DNA of 29,668 nucleotides. Origin: CAYJHC01 sp964369465. GTDB lineage: Bacteria; Bacillota; Clostridia; Peptostreptococcales; Anaerovoracaceae. The DNA lies in NCBI GenBank assembly GCA_964369465.1, contig CAYJEX010000018.1:1-29668 (forward strand). The letters run 5' to 3'. The translations under genes were made by a program, and so were the position numbers. This document shows positions 1 to 7,887 of this stretch, piece by piece; within the stretch, counting starts at the first letter, position 1; each line of letters starts with the position of its first letter. Below the pieces are notes generated by a model. It saw nothing but the letters and a program-made list of their open reading frames with translations. It made no database searches and was not told the DNA's origin.

Positions 1-2
1 TG

Positions 3-77
3 TGGGCAGCCGTAGGAATGACTATAATATCAGGAGCTGAATATATAATTAAGAATATGAAAGTGTTTAAAAATTAG
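3..77 (+). CDS. pgsA: PgsA, CDP-diacylglycerol-glycerol-3-phosphate 3-phosphatidyltransferase (C-terminal end only)
   Basis: An open frame enters from the left edge and stops with TAG at 75-77, leaving 24 residues. The tail reads TIISGAEYIIKNMKVF, which resembles the last membrane helix and basic end of PgsA, the membrane enzyme that makes phosphatidylglycerol phosphate. The call also rests on context, because pgsA directly precedes cinA in many Bacillota. Only the end is visible, so no catalytic motif can be checked. The 40-base gap to cinA suggests co-transcription. Confidence 0.6.
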   Translation, partial: WAAVGMTIISGAEYIIKNMKVFKN

Positions 78-117
78 GTGAAAATTAGCTTGAAAATAAA
101 ATCGGAAGGAAAATACA

Positions 118-1353
118 ATGAAAGCAAGCATAATTGCAGTAGGAACAGAATTGCTCTTTGGACAAACAATAAATAGTAACGCAGCATATATCTCTAGAGA
201 GTTACAGGATTTAAATGTAGATGTAATGTATCATTATACTGTGGGAGATAACCCAGATAGATTAAAGGAAACTCTTAATTTAGCAATGAAAGATTGCGAT
301 TTGATAATTACAACGGGGGGTCTTGGTCCTACACAAGATGACCTTACGAAAGAAATAATTTGTGAATTAATGGATGTTGAATTGATTCTTGACGAAAAAT
401 TGCTTTCGGAAATGAAAAAGTTTTTTAAAAAATTAAATAGAGATATGACAAAAAATAATGAGAAACAATGTTTTGTTCCGCAAAATAGTACTGTGTTCGA
501 GAATGAAAGAGGAACAGCACCAGGTTTTGCCATAGAAAAAAATGGAAAAATGGTAGTGGCGCTTCCAGGCCCTCCAAGAGAGATGACACATATGTTTCAA
601 ATTGGATTAAAACCAATTTTAGAAAAGAAAAGTGGAAGTGTAATGCACTACAAGATTATTAGAACAATAGGCATTGGCGAATCTGCACTAGAAACTGAAA
701 TTGTTGATCTAATAGAAGACGAAACATCGAATGCCACTATAGCAACATATGCAAAAACAGGCGAATGTAGCCTTAGAGTTGCAGCAAAAATGGAAACTAT
801 GCAAAAGGCAGTAGAAGAAGTAGATGCAGCAATATTTAAAATAAAAGAAAGAATAGGACAATATATATATAGCTTAGAAGACGAAGAACTAAAAACAGTA
901 ATTGTCAAAAAAATGATAGAAAAAAATATAGTAATATCATGCGCGGAATCATGCACAGGTGGCAAATTTGCTTCTGCAATTACAGATGTACCAGGTTCTT
1001 CGAAAGTGTTTGACAGAGGGATTGTAACTTATAGTAATGAATCGAAAATAAAAGAACTAGGTGTTTTGCATGAAACGATAGAGATATATGGAGCAGTAAG
1101 TGAAGAATGTGCAAAGGAAATGGCAGAAGGGTTACACAAGAAAACAAATTCAGATATATGCATTTCAATTACAGGCATTGCAGGCCCAGATGGAGGAACA
1201 GAGGAAAAACCTGTAGGGACTGTATTTATGGCAATTTCGTATAATAATAAGATATATACACACAAACATAGATTAATAAATACAGGTAGAGATGCAATTA
1301 GGACAAGTGCTGTATTGCAGATGTTGAGTTTTGTTAATAGAGTTATATCGTAG
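118..1353 (+). CDS. cinA: CinA, nicotinamide-nucleotide amidohydrolase / competence-damage protein
   Basis: This 411-residue protein has the standard two-domain CinA layout. The N-terminal MoaB/MogA-like domain (about residues 3-170) carries TTGGLGPTQDD at 65-75 and LPGPPREM near 150. The C-terminal PncC-type amidase domain (about 255-405) carries SCAESCTGG near 273 and SITGIAGPDGGT near 345. The family deamidates NMN back to NaMN in pyridine-nucleotide salvage, and the N-terminal domain has ADP-ribose pyrophosphatase activity in characterised members. GGAAGGA at 104-110 fixes the ATG at 118. Length is normal for the full family. In many Bacillota recA follows cinA; here a small membrane protein follows instead. 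Confidence 0.95.
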   Translation: MKASIIAVGTELLFGQTINSNAAYISRELQDLNVDVMYHYTVGDNPDRLKETLNLAMKDCDLIITTGGLGPTQDDLTKEIICELMDVELILDEKLLSEMKKFFKKLNRDMTKNNEKQCFVPQNSTVFENERGTAPGFAIEKNGKMVVALPGPPREMTHMFQIGLKPILEKKSGSVMHYKIIRTIGIGESALETEIVDLIEDETSNATIATYAKTGECSLRVAAKMETMQKAVEEVDAAIFKIKERIGQYIYSLEDEELKTVIVKKMIEKNIVISCAESCTGGKFASAITDVPGSSKVFDRGIVTYSNESKIKELGVLHETIEIYGAVSEECAKEMAEGLHKKTNSDICISITGIAGPDGGTEEKPVGTVFMAISYNNKIYTHKHRLINTGRDAIRTSAVLQMLSFVNRVIS

Positions 1354-1441
1354 AAATAAAGCTTAATCAAATGTTGGGAAATTTCTTGGAGAACTAATAA
1401 AATAATAACCAGATAATGTGATAGATGTACAAATGAATGTA

Positions 1442-1470
1442 TTGTAAAACAACAAAGCACATGCTAAAAT
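1442..1470 (+). promoter_or_regulatory. Predicted sigma-A promoter with extended -10 for the small membrane protein
   Basis: TTGTAA at 1442-1447 (-35, four of six consensus bases) is separated by 17 bases from TAAAAT at 1465-1470. TGC directly precedes the -10, giving an extended -10. The implied start of transcription is near 1477, leaving a leader of about 68 bases that includes the TTATAT repeats. Confidence 0.6.
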
Positions 1471-1478
1471 ATAGTAAA

Positions 1479-1502
1479 TTATATTTATATTTATATTTAT
1501 AT
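1479..1502 (+). repeat. Four perfect tandem copies of TTATAT
   Basis: Four uninterrupted six-base units (TTATAT) lie in the predicted 5' leader of the membrane-protein gene, about 42 bases before its preferred ATG. They are outside the core promoter, so copy-number change would alter leader length rather than -35/-10 spacing. Confidence 0.8.
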
Positions 1503-1544
1503 TGAAGTCATATGCGTTATGAATTTATGAAAGGAAAAGAGAAA

Positions 1545-1997
1545 ATGGAACAAGTAACAAACTCAACACTACCGGGTAGAAAACATCTTAAAGTAGTAGG
1601 AATATTTTTTATCGTAATGGGAGGCATCGGATTATTATCCTCTTTACTCACGTTCCCAGCGTTATTTGAGAATGCTCCATATATAGAAGCTTATTTGGGC
1701 TTAGGGATTGTAGTATTATCTTACATAGCAATTTTTCTAGGTATAATTGCAGGAGCATTGTATTTATTTGTTGGAATAGTTGGAGTAAAGTATTCGAATG
1801 TAAAGGAAAAAGCTGGAACTTGCTTAAAACTTGCAATAGTAATGATAGCAGTTATTGTTTTCAATGAAGTTTTTGGTATTATCTACATAATAATGGCAAA
1901 TGAGGAAGTGAATATTATTTCTACTATAATTAGTTTCGCAATAGGATTAGTTCTTTCTGCCTTATACTTTATTGGTGCAAAGAAAAACATGGCATAG
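1545..1997 (+). CDS. Small integral membrane protein of unknown function, four predicted helices
   Basis: I do not recognise this family. With the preferred start it has 150 residues: a short polar N-terminus, then about four hydrophobic segments near residues 15-40, 52-83, 95-118 and 123-145, and a KKN-type basic tail. There are no evident catalytic motifs or lipobox. An upstream in-frame ATG at 1512 exists, but AGGAAAAGAG at 1532-1541 lies at normal spacing before ATG 1545, so the later start is favoured. The gene has its own promoter (1442-1470) and is closed by a strong terminator, so it looks monocistronic and unrelated to the polysaccharide genes downstream. Confidence 0.75.
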   Translation: MEQVTNSTLPGRKHLKVVGIFFIVMGGIGLLSSLLTFPALFENAPYIEAYLGLGIVVLSYIAIFLGIIAGALYLFVGIVGVKYSNVKEKAGTCLKLAIVMIAVIVFNEVFGIIYIIMANEEVNIISTIISFAIGLVLSALYFIGAKKNMA

Positions 1998-2021
1998 ACA
2001 AAAACAAAAATACAAACAAGG

Positions 2022-2052
2022 AAAGGGAGTGGTGAGAATCACTCCCTTTTTT
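2022..2052 (+). terminator. Strong rho-independent terminator
   Basis: AAAGGGAGTG (2022-2031) pairs perfectly with CACTCCCTTT (2040-2049). The stem extends by a G-T and a T-A pair to a GAGA loop, and the descending arm runs into T residues to 2052. It sits 24 bases after the membrane-protein stop codon and separates that unit from the polysaccharide locus. Confidence 0.9.
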
Positions 2053-2097
2053 GATAATATATTTATTTTAAAATATAGTTTTGCTGTTTCTTGTGTT

Positions 2098-2139
2098 TTC
2101 TAAAATTAAGAATATAGAAATATATTTTTAATTTTAGAA
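2098..2139. other. 19-bp AT-rich hairpin capped by a GAAA tetraloop
   Basis: TTCTAAAATTAA (2098-2109) is the exact reverse complement of TTAATTTTAGAA (2128-2139). The inner bases continue pairing (one G-T wobble) down to a GAAA loop at 2117-2120, giving 19 continuous base pairs. It lies between the terminator at 2022-2052 and the promoter at 2192-2220 and lacks a GC-rich stem or T tract on the + strand. It could be a backup or antisense-direction terminator, a processing signal or a remnant of a small mobile repeat. Confidence 0.7.
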
Positions 2140-2191
2140 TGTTTTGAAAAGACATCAAGAGACGTCATCGCTAAAAAGACACCCTTATATA

Positions 2192-2220
2192 TGGAAATAA
2201 ACACCAAATTATGGTATACT
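2192..2220 (+). promoter_or_regulatory. Predicted sigma-A promoter (extended -10) of the polysaccharide locus
   Basis: TGGAAA at 2192-2197 (four of six -35 bases) is followed after 17 bases by TATACT at 2215-2220. TGG directly precedes it, giving an extended -10. Transcription would start near 2227, about 74 bases before tagD. No other promoter of this quality was seen in the short gaps up to 27232. Confidence 0.65.
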
Positions 2221-2224
2221 ATAG

Positions 2225-2250
2225 ATTGGTTTAAATTAGGTTAAATCAAT
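2225..2250 (+). promoter_or_regulatory. Dyad at the transcription start of the polysaccharide locus
   Basis: ATTGGTTTAA (2225-2234) and TTAAATCAAT (2241-2250) form a 10-bp inverted repeat with one G-T pair and a six-base ATTAGG loop. It lies directly after the -10 box, overlapping the likely +1. That position suits a repressor operator or a 5' mRNA hairpin. The sequence alone does not decide between them. Confidence 0.45.
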
Positions 2251-2300
2251 TTGAATTATCAATATATGGAAATATTCAAGCTGGAGAGGAGAAAGGCGAA

Positions 2301-2729
2301 ATGAAAAGAGTCCTTACATATGGGACGTATGACCTTTTGCACTATGGGCATATTAGAATGCTAAAAAGAGCTAGAAAACTTGGAGACTATTTGATAGTAG
2401 CTGTGTCTACAGACGAGTTCAATGCTGTAAAAGATAAGAAAGCATATCATAGTTTTGAGACGAGAAAAGAGATGCTTGAAGCTGTTAGATATGTTGATTT
2501 GGTAATACCTGAAGAAAACTGGGATCAAAAAAGAAATGATGTTTTGAAATATCAGGTTGATATTGTAACTATTGGGGATGATTGGTCAGGACATCCAAAG
2601 TTTGAAGACTTAAAGGATATATGTGAAGTTTACTATATGCCTAGGACTGAAGGAGTATCAACAACAAAAATAAAAAAAGAATTAAATTTGCAAGAAGAGA
2701 CAGATGAAGATCAAATACCAGGAGAATAG
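2301..2729 (+). CDS. tagD: TagD/TarD-type glycerol-3-phosphate cytidylyltransferase
   Basis: This cytosolic enzyme converts CTP and sn-glycerol 3-phosphate into CDP-glycerol, the donor for poly(glycerol phosphate) and glycerol-phosphate decorations. The 142-residue protein has GTYDLLHYGHI at 8-18 with the nucleotide-binding H14-x-G-H17, GDDW at 92-95 and RTEGVSTTKI at 115-124 (the RTxGISTT signature). About 13 extra acidic residues extend the C-terminus compared with B. subtilis TagD. GGAGAGGAGAAAG precedes the ATG. It is the first gene of the locus, and the next gene is the enzyme expected to use its product. Confidence 0.95.
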   Translation: MKRVLTYGTYDLLHYGHIRMLKRARKLGDYLIVAVSTDEFNAVKDKKAYHSFETRKEMLEAVRYVDLVIPEENWDQKRNDVLKYQVDIVTIGDDWSGHPKFEDLKDICEVYYMPRTEGVSTTKIKKELNLQEETDEDQIPGE

Positions 2730-2761
2730 ATAGAAGTATAATGACTAAAAGTTGTAAGACA

Positions 2762-2783
2762 ATAATCCTCCTATCGGGATTAT
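2762..2783 (+). other. Hairpin in the tagD-TagF-like intergenic gap, with an alternative pairing
   Basis: ATAATCC (2762-2768) pairs with GGATTAT (2777-2783), plus a T-G closing pair and a six-base loop. CCTAT (2770-2774) can instead pair with ATAGG (2782-2786), so the two foldings exclude each other. No T run follows, so it is not a standard terminator. Confidence 0.45.
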
Positions 2784-2826
2784 AGGTTATGGAATTCTTT
2801 AACTGTATTATTTTAGAAAGAAAAAT

Positions 2827-4140
2827 ATGGCAAATATAATAAAAAAAGGATTAGTAGATATTGCGAAAAACAACACATGGCTAAGAAAAAAATTTAGAAA
2901 AATAGTACATGTGAAAAATGCTATTTTTATTAATCGTTGTCAAAGAAAATATGATGTCGACGAGAAAATTGTAATATTTGAGTGTTACCAAGGAAGAAGC
3001 TACACATGTAGCCCAAAAGCAATTTATGAAGAAATGATAGGGGACTCTCGATTTGATGATTTTACTTTTGTATGGAGCTTTAAAAAACCACATGAATTTG
3101 TTTCGTGTGAAAATTTAAAAAAATCCAAAATAATTATGTATGGTAGTAAAGACTATTATATATATAATGCAAAAGCAAAATATATAGTTACAAACTCTAT
3201 TTCTGAAAAAATAACAACAGTCAGAGACAATCAAATTTATATTCAAACATGGCATGGAACACCACTTAAAAAATTGGGATTTGATTTAGAGACAAAAAAA
3301 GGCAATAGTACAAACTCCTTATCTGAAATTAGAAATAGATATGCTGAAGAAGCCAGAAAAATAAATTACATGATATCGCCATCTAAATTTACGTCTGACA
3401 AATTAAATTCATCGTTCAAACTAGACGAGTACAACAATAAATCCAAAATTTTGGAGATAGGATATCCAAGAAACGATTATTTGTTTAAATACAATGAGGA
3501 TGACACAAACGAAATAAAGAATAAGCTTGGATTGAATAAAGATATCGAAAAAGATATTGATGATAAAAAGTGTGATAAAAAAATAATTCTATTTGCTCCA
3601 ACATTTAGAGATAATAAACATGATTCGGCAAATGGATACAAATATGAATTAGGTTTTCAAATAGAAAATCTAAAAAAACAATTAGGTGAAGATTTTATAA
3701 TATTGTTTAGAACTCACTATTTCGTTACAAACAGTATTGATTTCGAAAAGTACAAAGATTTTCTTTTAGATGTTTCAAGTTACCCAGAAATTAACGATTT
3801 GTACATTGTGTCAGATATGCTAATTACAGATTACTCTAGTGTTTTCTTTGATTATGCATGTCTAAAAAAACCGATAATATTCTATATGTATGACCTAGAA
3901 GAATATAGAGATGATATTAGAGGGTTTTATTTAAGTTTAGATGAGCTGCCAGGTGAAATAGTATATAACGAGATAGATTTAATTAGTTGTATAACAAAAT
4001 ATTCTACGGGTAAACAAACAACAATGCCAAAAGTATTTGATGATAAATATAAAAAATTCAACGAAAAATATAATTATTTAGAGGATGGAATGGCATCTTG
4101 GAGAGTGTTGGAGGAGTGTTTTGATGTCAAGAACACATAA
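2827..4140 (+). CDS. CDP-glycerol:poly(glycerophosphate) glycerophosphotransferase family (TagB/TagF-like)
   Basis: This peripheral membrane enzyme family moves glycerol phosphate from CDP-glycerol onto a lipid-linked acceptor at the inner face of the membrane. In the 437 residues I see QTWHGTPLK (140-148), GYPRND (212-217), FAPTFRD (256-262), RTH (295-297), SDMLITDYSSVFFDY (329-343) and DLEEYRDDIRGFY (356-368). This is the complete signature series of the family. The length fits a single catalytic domain, closer to TagB than to the longer two-part TagF. It cannot be told whether it adds one unit or a chain. A weak AGAAAG precedes the ATG. The end overlaps the flippase start by 17 bases. Confidence 0.92.
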   Translation: MANIIKKGLVDIAKNNTWLRKKFRKIVHVKNAIFINRCQRKYDVDEKIVIFECYQGRSYTCSPKAIYEEMIGDSRFDDFTFVWSFKKPHEFVSCENLKKSKIIMYGSKDYYIYNAKAKYIVTNSISEKITTVRDNQIYIQTWHGTPLKKLGFDLETKKGNSTNSLSEIRNRYAEEARKINYMISPSKFTSDKLNSSFKLDEYNNKSKILEIGYPRNDYLFKYNEDDTNEIKNKLGLNKDIEKDIDDKKCDKKIILFAPTFRDNKHDSANGYKYELGFQIENLKKQLGEDFIILFRTHYFVTNSIDFEKYKDFLLDVSSYPEINDLYIVSDMLITDYSSVFFDYACLKKPIIFYMYDLEEYRDDIRGFYLSLDELPGEIVYNEIDLISCITKYSTGKQTTMPKVFDDKYKKFNEKYNYLEDGMASWRVLEECFDVKNT

Positions 4141-5644
4141 TTCAGTTAAAAATATGCTTGTGTCTGTGATTGGACAAATTTTAGTTTTGATAACTCATTT
4201 TGTGGGAAGAACTGTTTTTATTCAGATACTTGGGGTCGAATATTTAGGAGTAAATGGTGTTTTTACAAATGTATTGTCCATGCTTTCTCTTGCAGAACTT
4301 GGAGTGGGAACTGCAATTACATATGCATTATACAAACCATTAGCAGAAAACAATGATGAAAAAGTTCATACTATAATGTCCTTGTTTAAAAAGATATATA
4401 TATTCATTGGGATAATAATTGGAATTGTTGGACTATGCTTGATTCCGTTTTTAGATATGTTGGTTCAAAGAACTGCAAATATAGATGACTTATCATTGAT
4501 ATATATTTTGTTCTTAGCCAATACAGTTTCGACATATTTTTTCAGCTATAATCAATCTTTGCTTATAGCTGATCAAAAAATATACTTGGTTAAAATATAT
4601 TCGAATTTTATAAATATAATATTAACAATAATTCAAATTGTCATTTTGATATATACAAGTAGTTATATTTTATATTTAGTGGCTACAATAATTTCGACTT
4701 TTATAACAAATATAGTTATTAGAGATAAATGCTTGAAAAGATTCACATTCCTTAAATCGAAGGAAAAACCACAACCATTATCAAAAGAAGAAAAAACAGA
4801 CTTGAAAAAAAACATTGTTGCAATGTCGGCACACAAGGTTGGAGGAGTAGTAGTTTTTGGAACATCGAATATCATAATTGCTGGATTTCTAAGTGTGGCA
4901 TTAGTTGGGATATACTCAAATTACATGTTAGTTATAACAACATTAACAACACTTATTGCACTAATATATACTTCCGTAAGTGCAAGTGTTGGAAACTTGG
5001 GAGTAGTATCTACAGTAGATAAAAACAAAGAAGTCTTTAACAATATATACTTTTTTTCAACAACTATGGCGGGATATTCGTCAGTATGTTTGATAGTACT
5101 CTTTAATCCTTTTATTGAAATATGGATAGGTAAAGAATTTCTACTAGAGGCACCAGTTGTTATTGCCATCGTTGTTAGTTTTTATACTAGAACTGCAAGG
5201 AGTGCTGTCTCAATAACAAAAGATGCCTTTGGATTGTTTTGGAAAGATAGATACAAACCATTATTTGAAGCAGTATTTAATTTGATTATTTCAATAATTT
5301 TGGTGAATTATTTGGGAATTACTGGAGTTATTCTAGGATCAATTATAAGTTTTATGCTTACAACGTTTTGGGTGGAGCCATATGTATTATATAAATATAG
5401 TCTGGGAAAAGGGTTACAAGAATATTTTACAAAATATATTTTTAGAACGACTATTAATATAATAATTTGCGTCGTAACAGTTCTAGTAGCACAATTTATT
5501 CCTGGAGAAGGAATATATAAATTCTCACTTCAACTATTATTATGTGTGACAGTTGTGCCTGCTATGTATATTGCCATTTATTATAGAACGAAAGAGTTTA
5601 AATATTATATTAGAGTATTTAATATGATTAGAAAGAAAATATAG
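4124..5644 (+). CDS. wzx: Wzx-type polysaccharide flippase (first copy)
   Basis: This MOP-superfamily membrane protein flips undecaprenyl-linked repeat units across the membrane. The protein has 506 residues with about 12-14 hydrophobic helices, and the N-terminal block (ILGVEYLGVNGVFTNVL, then LAELGVGTAITYALYKPL) is characteristic of Gram-positive exporters. The open frame extends up to ATG 4085, but GAGGAG at 4111-4116 with ATG 4124 at normal spacing gives MSRTHNS as the start. The start lies inside the previous coding region (17-base overlap), implying translational coupling to the glycerophosphotransferase. A second flippase occurs at 13267. Confidence 0.92.
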   Translation: MSRTHNSVKNMLVSVIGQILVLITHFVGRTVFIQILGVEYLGVNGVFTNVLSMLSLAELGVGTAITYALYKPLAENNDEKVHTIMSLFKKIYIFIGIIIGIVGLCLIPFLDMLVQRTANIDDLSLIYILFLANTVSTYFFSYNQSLLIADQKIYLVKIYSNFINIILTIIQIVILIYTSSYILYLVATIISTFITNIVIRDKCLKRFTFLKSKEKPQPLSKEEKTDLKKNIVAMSAHKVGGVVVFGTSNIIIAGFLSVALVGIYSNYMLVITTLTTLIALIYTSVSASVGNLGVVSTVDKNKEVFNNIYFFSTTMAGYSSVCLIVLFNPFIEIWIGKEFLLEAPVVIAIVVSFYTRTARSAVSITKDAFGLFWKDRYKPLFEAVFNLIISIILVNYLGITGVILGSIISFMLTTFWVEPYVLYKYSLGKGLQEYFTKYIFRTTINIIICVVTVLVAQFIPGEGIYKFSLQLLLCVTVVPAMYIAIYYRTKEFKYYIRVFNMIRKKI

Positions 5645-5651
5645 GAGCAAC

Positions 5652-6812
5652 ATGAAAAATTATCCATATAAAATTAGTTGTGTGATGGCGGTATATAATG
5701 TTGAAAAATATATTGAAGATGCTATTGAAAGTGTGTTAAGCCAGACAATAGGATTCGAAAAAAATGTTCAATTGATTTTAGTGAATGATGGCTCAACAGA
5801 CACAAGTGGCGAAAAGTGTGACAAATACAAAGAGAAATATCCTGATAATGTGGTCGTGATTCATAAGCAAAATGAAGGTGTTGCGCAGACAAGAAATGTA
5901 GGCAAAGAAATGGCAACAGGAGAATTTGTTACGTTTCTTGATCCAGATGATATGATTTCAAAAAGAGCAATGAAAAATGTATATACTTATTTTTCAAGTG
6001 TGAAAGAAAAAACAGATATTGTTGCAATTCCTATATATTATTTCGAAGCTAAAAAAGGGAATTATCCTCTAAATTATAAATTCAAGAATAAAAAAGATCT
6101 TATATCGCTTAATGAAGTGCCAGATACGATTTTGTTTGGAAGCGTTGCAACATTTTACAAACTTGAAACAATAAATAAATATTCATTCTTAAAAGGATTA
6201 AGAGTTAGTGAAGATTTTAGGTTTAACTATGAAATTTTCAAAGAAAGCCCAAAACTTGGAATGGTAAAGAATGCCAAATATTTATACAGAAAAAGACAAG
6301 ACCAGTCTTCGCTAATACAAACACGATGGAATTACAAAGATACATTTGTACCATGTTTAGAAAATGTATATATGTATTTGATGAATGAATATAGTAAATC
6401 ACTTGGCGTAGTTCCAAAGTTTTTGCAACATGCAATAATGTTTGACTTGCAATATTTCATAAACAGGGATTTAAAGCAAAATACAATTTTTGGAAAGGGT
6501 GAAATAACTGAATTTGAAAAAGAAGTCGAAAAGATACTTATGCATATAGATAACAATATAATTGCTACTCAAAATGTGACAACGAATGAACAAAAAATTA
6601 AAATTCTTAAACTTAAGTTAGAAATAACAAGTGAAATGATATGCTCCGAGTCAAACCAAGAAGCATTAGAAATTCACAAATTAATATCAGTTATATCTAA
6701 AAAAGAAGAAAACAGAAAATTAAAAATAATATTGAATATAAAAAGAAAGATAAAAAGACTTTTAGTAAGTATTTACTTTAAATTTATATATGATTTATGG
6801 ATAAAAATATAA
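5652..6812 (+). CDS. GT2 family glycosyltransferase (386 residues)
   Basis: This is a GT-A fold inverting transferase that adds one sugar to the lipid-linked repeat unit. SCVMAVYNVEKY opens the domain (9-20), followed by VNDGSTD (44-50) for nucleotide binding, NEGVAQTRNVG (74-84) and the metal-binding DPDD at 97-100. The acceptor half, from about residue 200 to the end, is longer than the minimal domain and lysine-rich, with an aromatic tail that may associate with the membrane. AGGAG at 5643-5647 overlaps the flippase stop codon. Donor and linkage cannot be read from the sequence. Confidence 0.9.
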   Translation: MKNYPYKISCVMAVYNVEKYIEDAIESVLSQTIGFEKNVQLILVNDGSTDTSGEKCDKYKEKYPDNVVVIHKQNEGVAQTRNVGKEMATGEFVTFLDPDDMISKRAMKNVYTYFSSVKEKTDIVAIPIYYFEAKKGNYPLNYKFKNKKDLISLNEVPDTILFGSVATFYKLETINKYSFLKGLRVSEDFRFNYEIFKESPKLGMVKNAKYLYRKRQDQSSLIQTRWNYKDTFVPCLENVYMYLMNEYSKSLGVVPKFLQHAIMFDLQYFINRDLKQNTIFGKGEITEFEKEVEKILMHIDNNIIATQNVTTNEQKIKILKLKLEITSEMICSESNQEALEIHKLISVISKKEENRKLKIILNIKRKIKRLLVSIYFKFIYDLWIKI

Positions 6813-6869
6813 GGGATGTCTGATTATTATGATACAATCACAACCTAATACTCGAAAGGAAATTAAAAT

Positions 6870-7862
6870 ATGGTGACTGTAATAATTCCTGCTTTTAATA
6901 CAGAAAAATATGTAAAGGAGTGTATAGACTCCATATTGAATCAGACATATAATAATATAGAAATAATCATAGTTGACGATGGATCTACCGATAGCACAGG
7001 AAAAATATTAGAAGAATACAAAGAAATATCAAAAAAAATTAAAGTCATAACGACAAAAAACAATGGCCAAGGTTATGCAAGAAATCTTGCACTTGAAAGC
7101 GCAACGGGCGACTATATAATGTTTATGGACAGTGATGACTATCTAAAAACAAACACAATCGAACTAGCGGTAAATAGAATATGTCGCGAAAAAGCTGATT
7201 TTGTATTGTTTGATTGGCAATATTATTTAGAAGATACAAAAGAGTTTACAGAAAGAGATTCCGCGTGCTTTTCAGGCAATGATAATTTTGAAGGCGAATT
7301 TACATCGGAAATATTCAGACAAGTACACTACTTTCCTGTAAATAAATTGACAACAGCAAACTTCCTAGTGAAAAACAGAATAAAATTCTTAGAAGGATAT
7401 ATGTATGAAGATGTTCCTCATTTTGTTCACATGATAATGTGTGCTCAAAAGGTTTCGTATGTGAACGAAAAATTGTATGTAATAAGAAAAAGAACAGGAT
7501 CAACTACAAAGTCTAATTATAATACAGGAGTTCATTCAAGTAGTTATTTGAAAGCAGTAGAGGCTAGTATTGATATAACAAATAATTTTACGAATAAAGA
7601 TATAACATTTTTGTATTTGTACCTTATTAGAAAATTATTCTCATACTATTCAAATAGGGTTGCGCCAAATTTAAGAAAGCAGTTTGTTTATGATTTTGTT
7701 GAAATTATATCAAAACTTAGGCCAATAACTGTCGACAAAGAAACAAAAAATAAAAGCAAAATTGTATATTATATGGGAAAATACAAAGTATTTACAAAGA
7801 GAAAAAAAAGAACATTTTATTTCCTTTGCAGGATATATAAGTTGATAAATCGGTTCAAATGA
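6870..7862 (+). CDS. GT2 family glycosyltransferase (330 residues)
   Basis: This is a second GT-A transferase. It has VTVIIPAFNTEKYV (2-15), IIVDDGSTDS (33-42), NNGQGYARN (64-72) and the metal-binding DSDD at 87-90, then a family-typical region around EGYMYEDVPHF that may include the general base. The C-terminus is short and basic (KRKKRTF) and may touch the membrane. AAAGGAAA precedes the ATG after a 57-base gap. It differs clearly from the GT2 enzyme just upstream, so the pair probably makes two linkages. Confidence 0.9.
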   Translation: MVTVIIPAFNTEKYVKECIDSILNQTYNNIEIIIVDDGSTDSTGKILEEYKEISKKIKVITTKNNGQGYARNLALESATGDYIMFMDSDDYLKTNTIELAVNRICREKADFVLFDWQYYLEDTKEFTERDSACFSGNDNFEGEFTSEIFRQVHYFPVNKLTTANFLVKNRIKFLEGYMYEDVPHFVHMIMCAQKVSYVNEKLYVIRKRTGSTTKSNYNTGVHSSSYLKAVEASIDITNNFTNKDITFLYLYLIRKLFSYYSNRVAPNLRKQFVYDFVEIISKLRPITVDKETKNKSKIVYYMGKYKVFTKRKKRTFYFLCRIYKLINRFK

Positions 7863-7887
7863 TTTTTAATATTTAAAAGGAGTTTCT

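Noticed and set aside
2221..2300. A riboswitch in the polysaccharide leader
   Set aside because: The leader is only about 74 bases with one short dyad; no conserved core of a known riboswitch class was recognised.
6815..6847. Ten-codon open frame (MSDYYDTITT) in the gap between the two GT2 genes
   Set aside because: Too short, no similarity recognised, and the spacing to AAGGG is poor; probably chance.
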